Part shown: positions 63,501 to 64,000 of the stretch, piece by piece
Position numbering within the stretch: the first letter of the stretch is position 1
Layout: every line of letters starts with the position of its first letter
Origin: Branchiostoma belcheri
Lineage: Eukaryota; Chordata; Leptocardii; Amphioxiformes; Branchiostomatidae
DNA length: 64,000 bases
Direction of reading: 5' to 3'
NCBI RefSeq assembly: GCF_001625305.1
Contig: NW_017803876.1
Location: forward strand, 2,197,081-2,261,080
The notes under the pieces: model-generated
Told to the model about the DNA's origin: nothing
Databases searched by the model: none
Seen by the model: only the letters and a program-made list of their open reading frames with translations
Position numbers and translations under genes: made by a program

Positions 63501-64000
63501 TATAAACTTAATAGCTATAATAACTACCGGTAGTGCCCATAATATTTTTTTTAAGATAACAGAGATGTTTCTTTCCTTGCTGCCTAACTCTGTAACCCAT
63601 AGAGAATTCTAAGCCAAAGAAATCAGTAGCTACACAGTAAGTAAATGGCTACTTCAAAGTTAAAACCATTTGCATTGGGTGCTTGGCTCTGGGACCGGAT
63701 AAGTACCAACTTCATCCCTAAAGCTCTATGTTAGACAGATCGCAATCCACAGTAGTAGACTGACTTTGAAAGTCATGAAAGGCACAGTACAGACAAGATG
63801 GCAGGTATCATCTCCAAAGCCACCTGGTCTGGCCTGGAGAAAATAAATCTTCTGGCCTTCCTCCCAGGTTCAATTCTGCAGCTCTGCGTGTAATCTGTCT
63901 CCCCCATGATGAAAGTCATTTGGAGGCAGTAATGGAAGACTTAGTGGCCTGTTCCCTGCAGCCAAGGGTAGACAGGACAACTCCTCTGCACACCTGTGAC

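Larger units (their letters stand above)
53890..64000 (-). other. Long presumed first intron of the TRIM9-type gene
   Basis: About 10 kb with no exon encoding RING or B-box motifs on either strand, consistent with a long intron between the RING/B-box exon and the coiled-coil exon. It contains a 384 bp MITE (55204-55587), a dispersed 42 bp direct repeat (58969-59010 and 59378-59420) and a larger tandem duplication near 60205-60530. The rest is AT-rich single-copy-looking DNA that could hold enhancers; none can be defined from one sequence. Confidence 0.6.

Noticed and set aside
53890..64000. RING/B-box exon of the TRIM9-type gene within the window
   Set aside because: No frame on either strand shows a Cys/His pattern of a RING or B-box, so the exon is placed beyond 64000.

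Overview
The window is metazoan nuclear DNA, almost certainly from a lancelet (amphioxus, Branchiostoma). The genes are intron-rich with GT-AG junctions and encode proteins very close to vertebrate orthologues (NDUFS2, TMEM147, EIF4A3, WDR53, a TRIM9/TRIM67 protein). Introns and intergenic DNA are full of short foldback/MITE-like repeats, and the palindromic octamer TACATGTA recurs throughout. The genus is an inference from these features; no search was run. All exon boundaries below were traced by hand from splice sites and reading phase.

Layout, left to right. (1) 102-2587 (-): the 5' six coding exons of NDUFS2, running off the left edge. (2) 2865-7470 (+): divergent from NDUFS2 across about 280 bp, a large protein ending in a MYND zinc finger, with one apparent frameshift. 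(3) 8994-15153 (-): complete 13-exon purple acid phosphatase (ACP7/PAPL type). (4) 15154-19095: repeat-rich intergenic DNA with a ~2 kb terminal-inverted-repeat element interrupted by a 251-N gap, and a 162 bp MITE with a perfect 9 bp target duplication. (5) 19096-21566 (+): complete 6-exon TMEM147. (6) 23850-28838 (+): complete 12-exon radial spoke head protein (RSPH4A/RSPH6A type), preceded by a FOX-like and an RFX X-box-like motif. (7) 30116-34087 (-): complete 12-exon EIF4A3, whose introns carry four copies of one ~80 bp repeat. (8) 34878-35930 (+): single-exon WDR53, divergent from EIF4A3. (9) 41034-53889 (-): the last seven exons of a TRIM9/TRIM67 E3 ligase (coiled coil, COS, FN3, SPRY). 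Its RING/B-box exon lies beyond the right edge, so 53890-64000 is read as one long intron.

The genes are unrelated housekeeping, ciliary and neuronal functions in ordinary animal gene order; there is no operon, CRISPR array or defence island. The more unusual observations concern gene structure and repeats: tandem duplications that copy 5' splice sites in two genes, a small repeat family populating one gene's introns and touching a donor, a palindrome-associated assembly duplication, a FOX/RFX-like motif pair at a ciliary gene, and a foldback with a hammerhead-like core.
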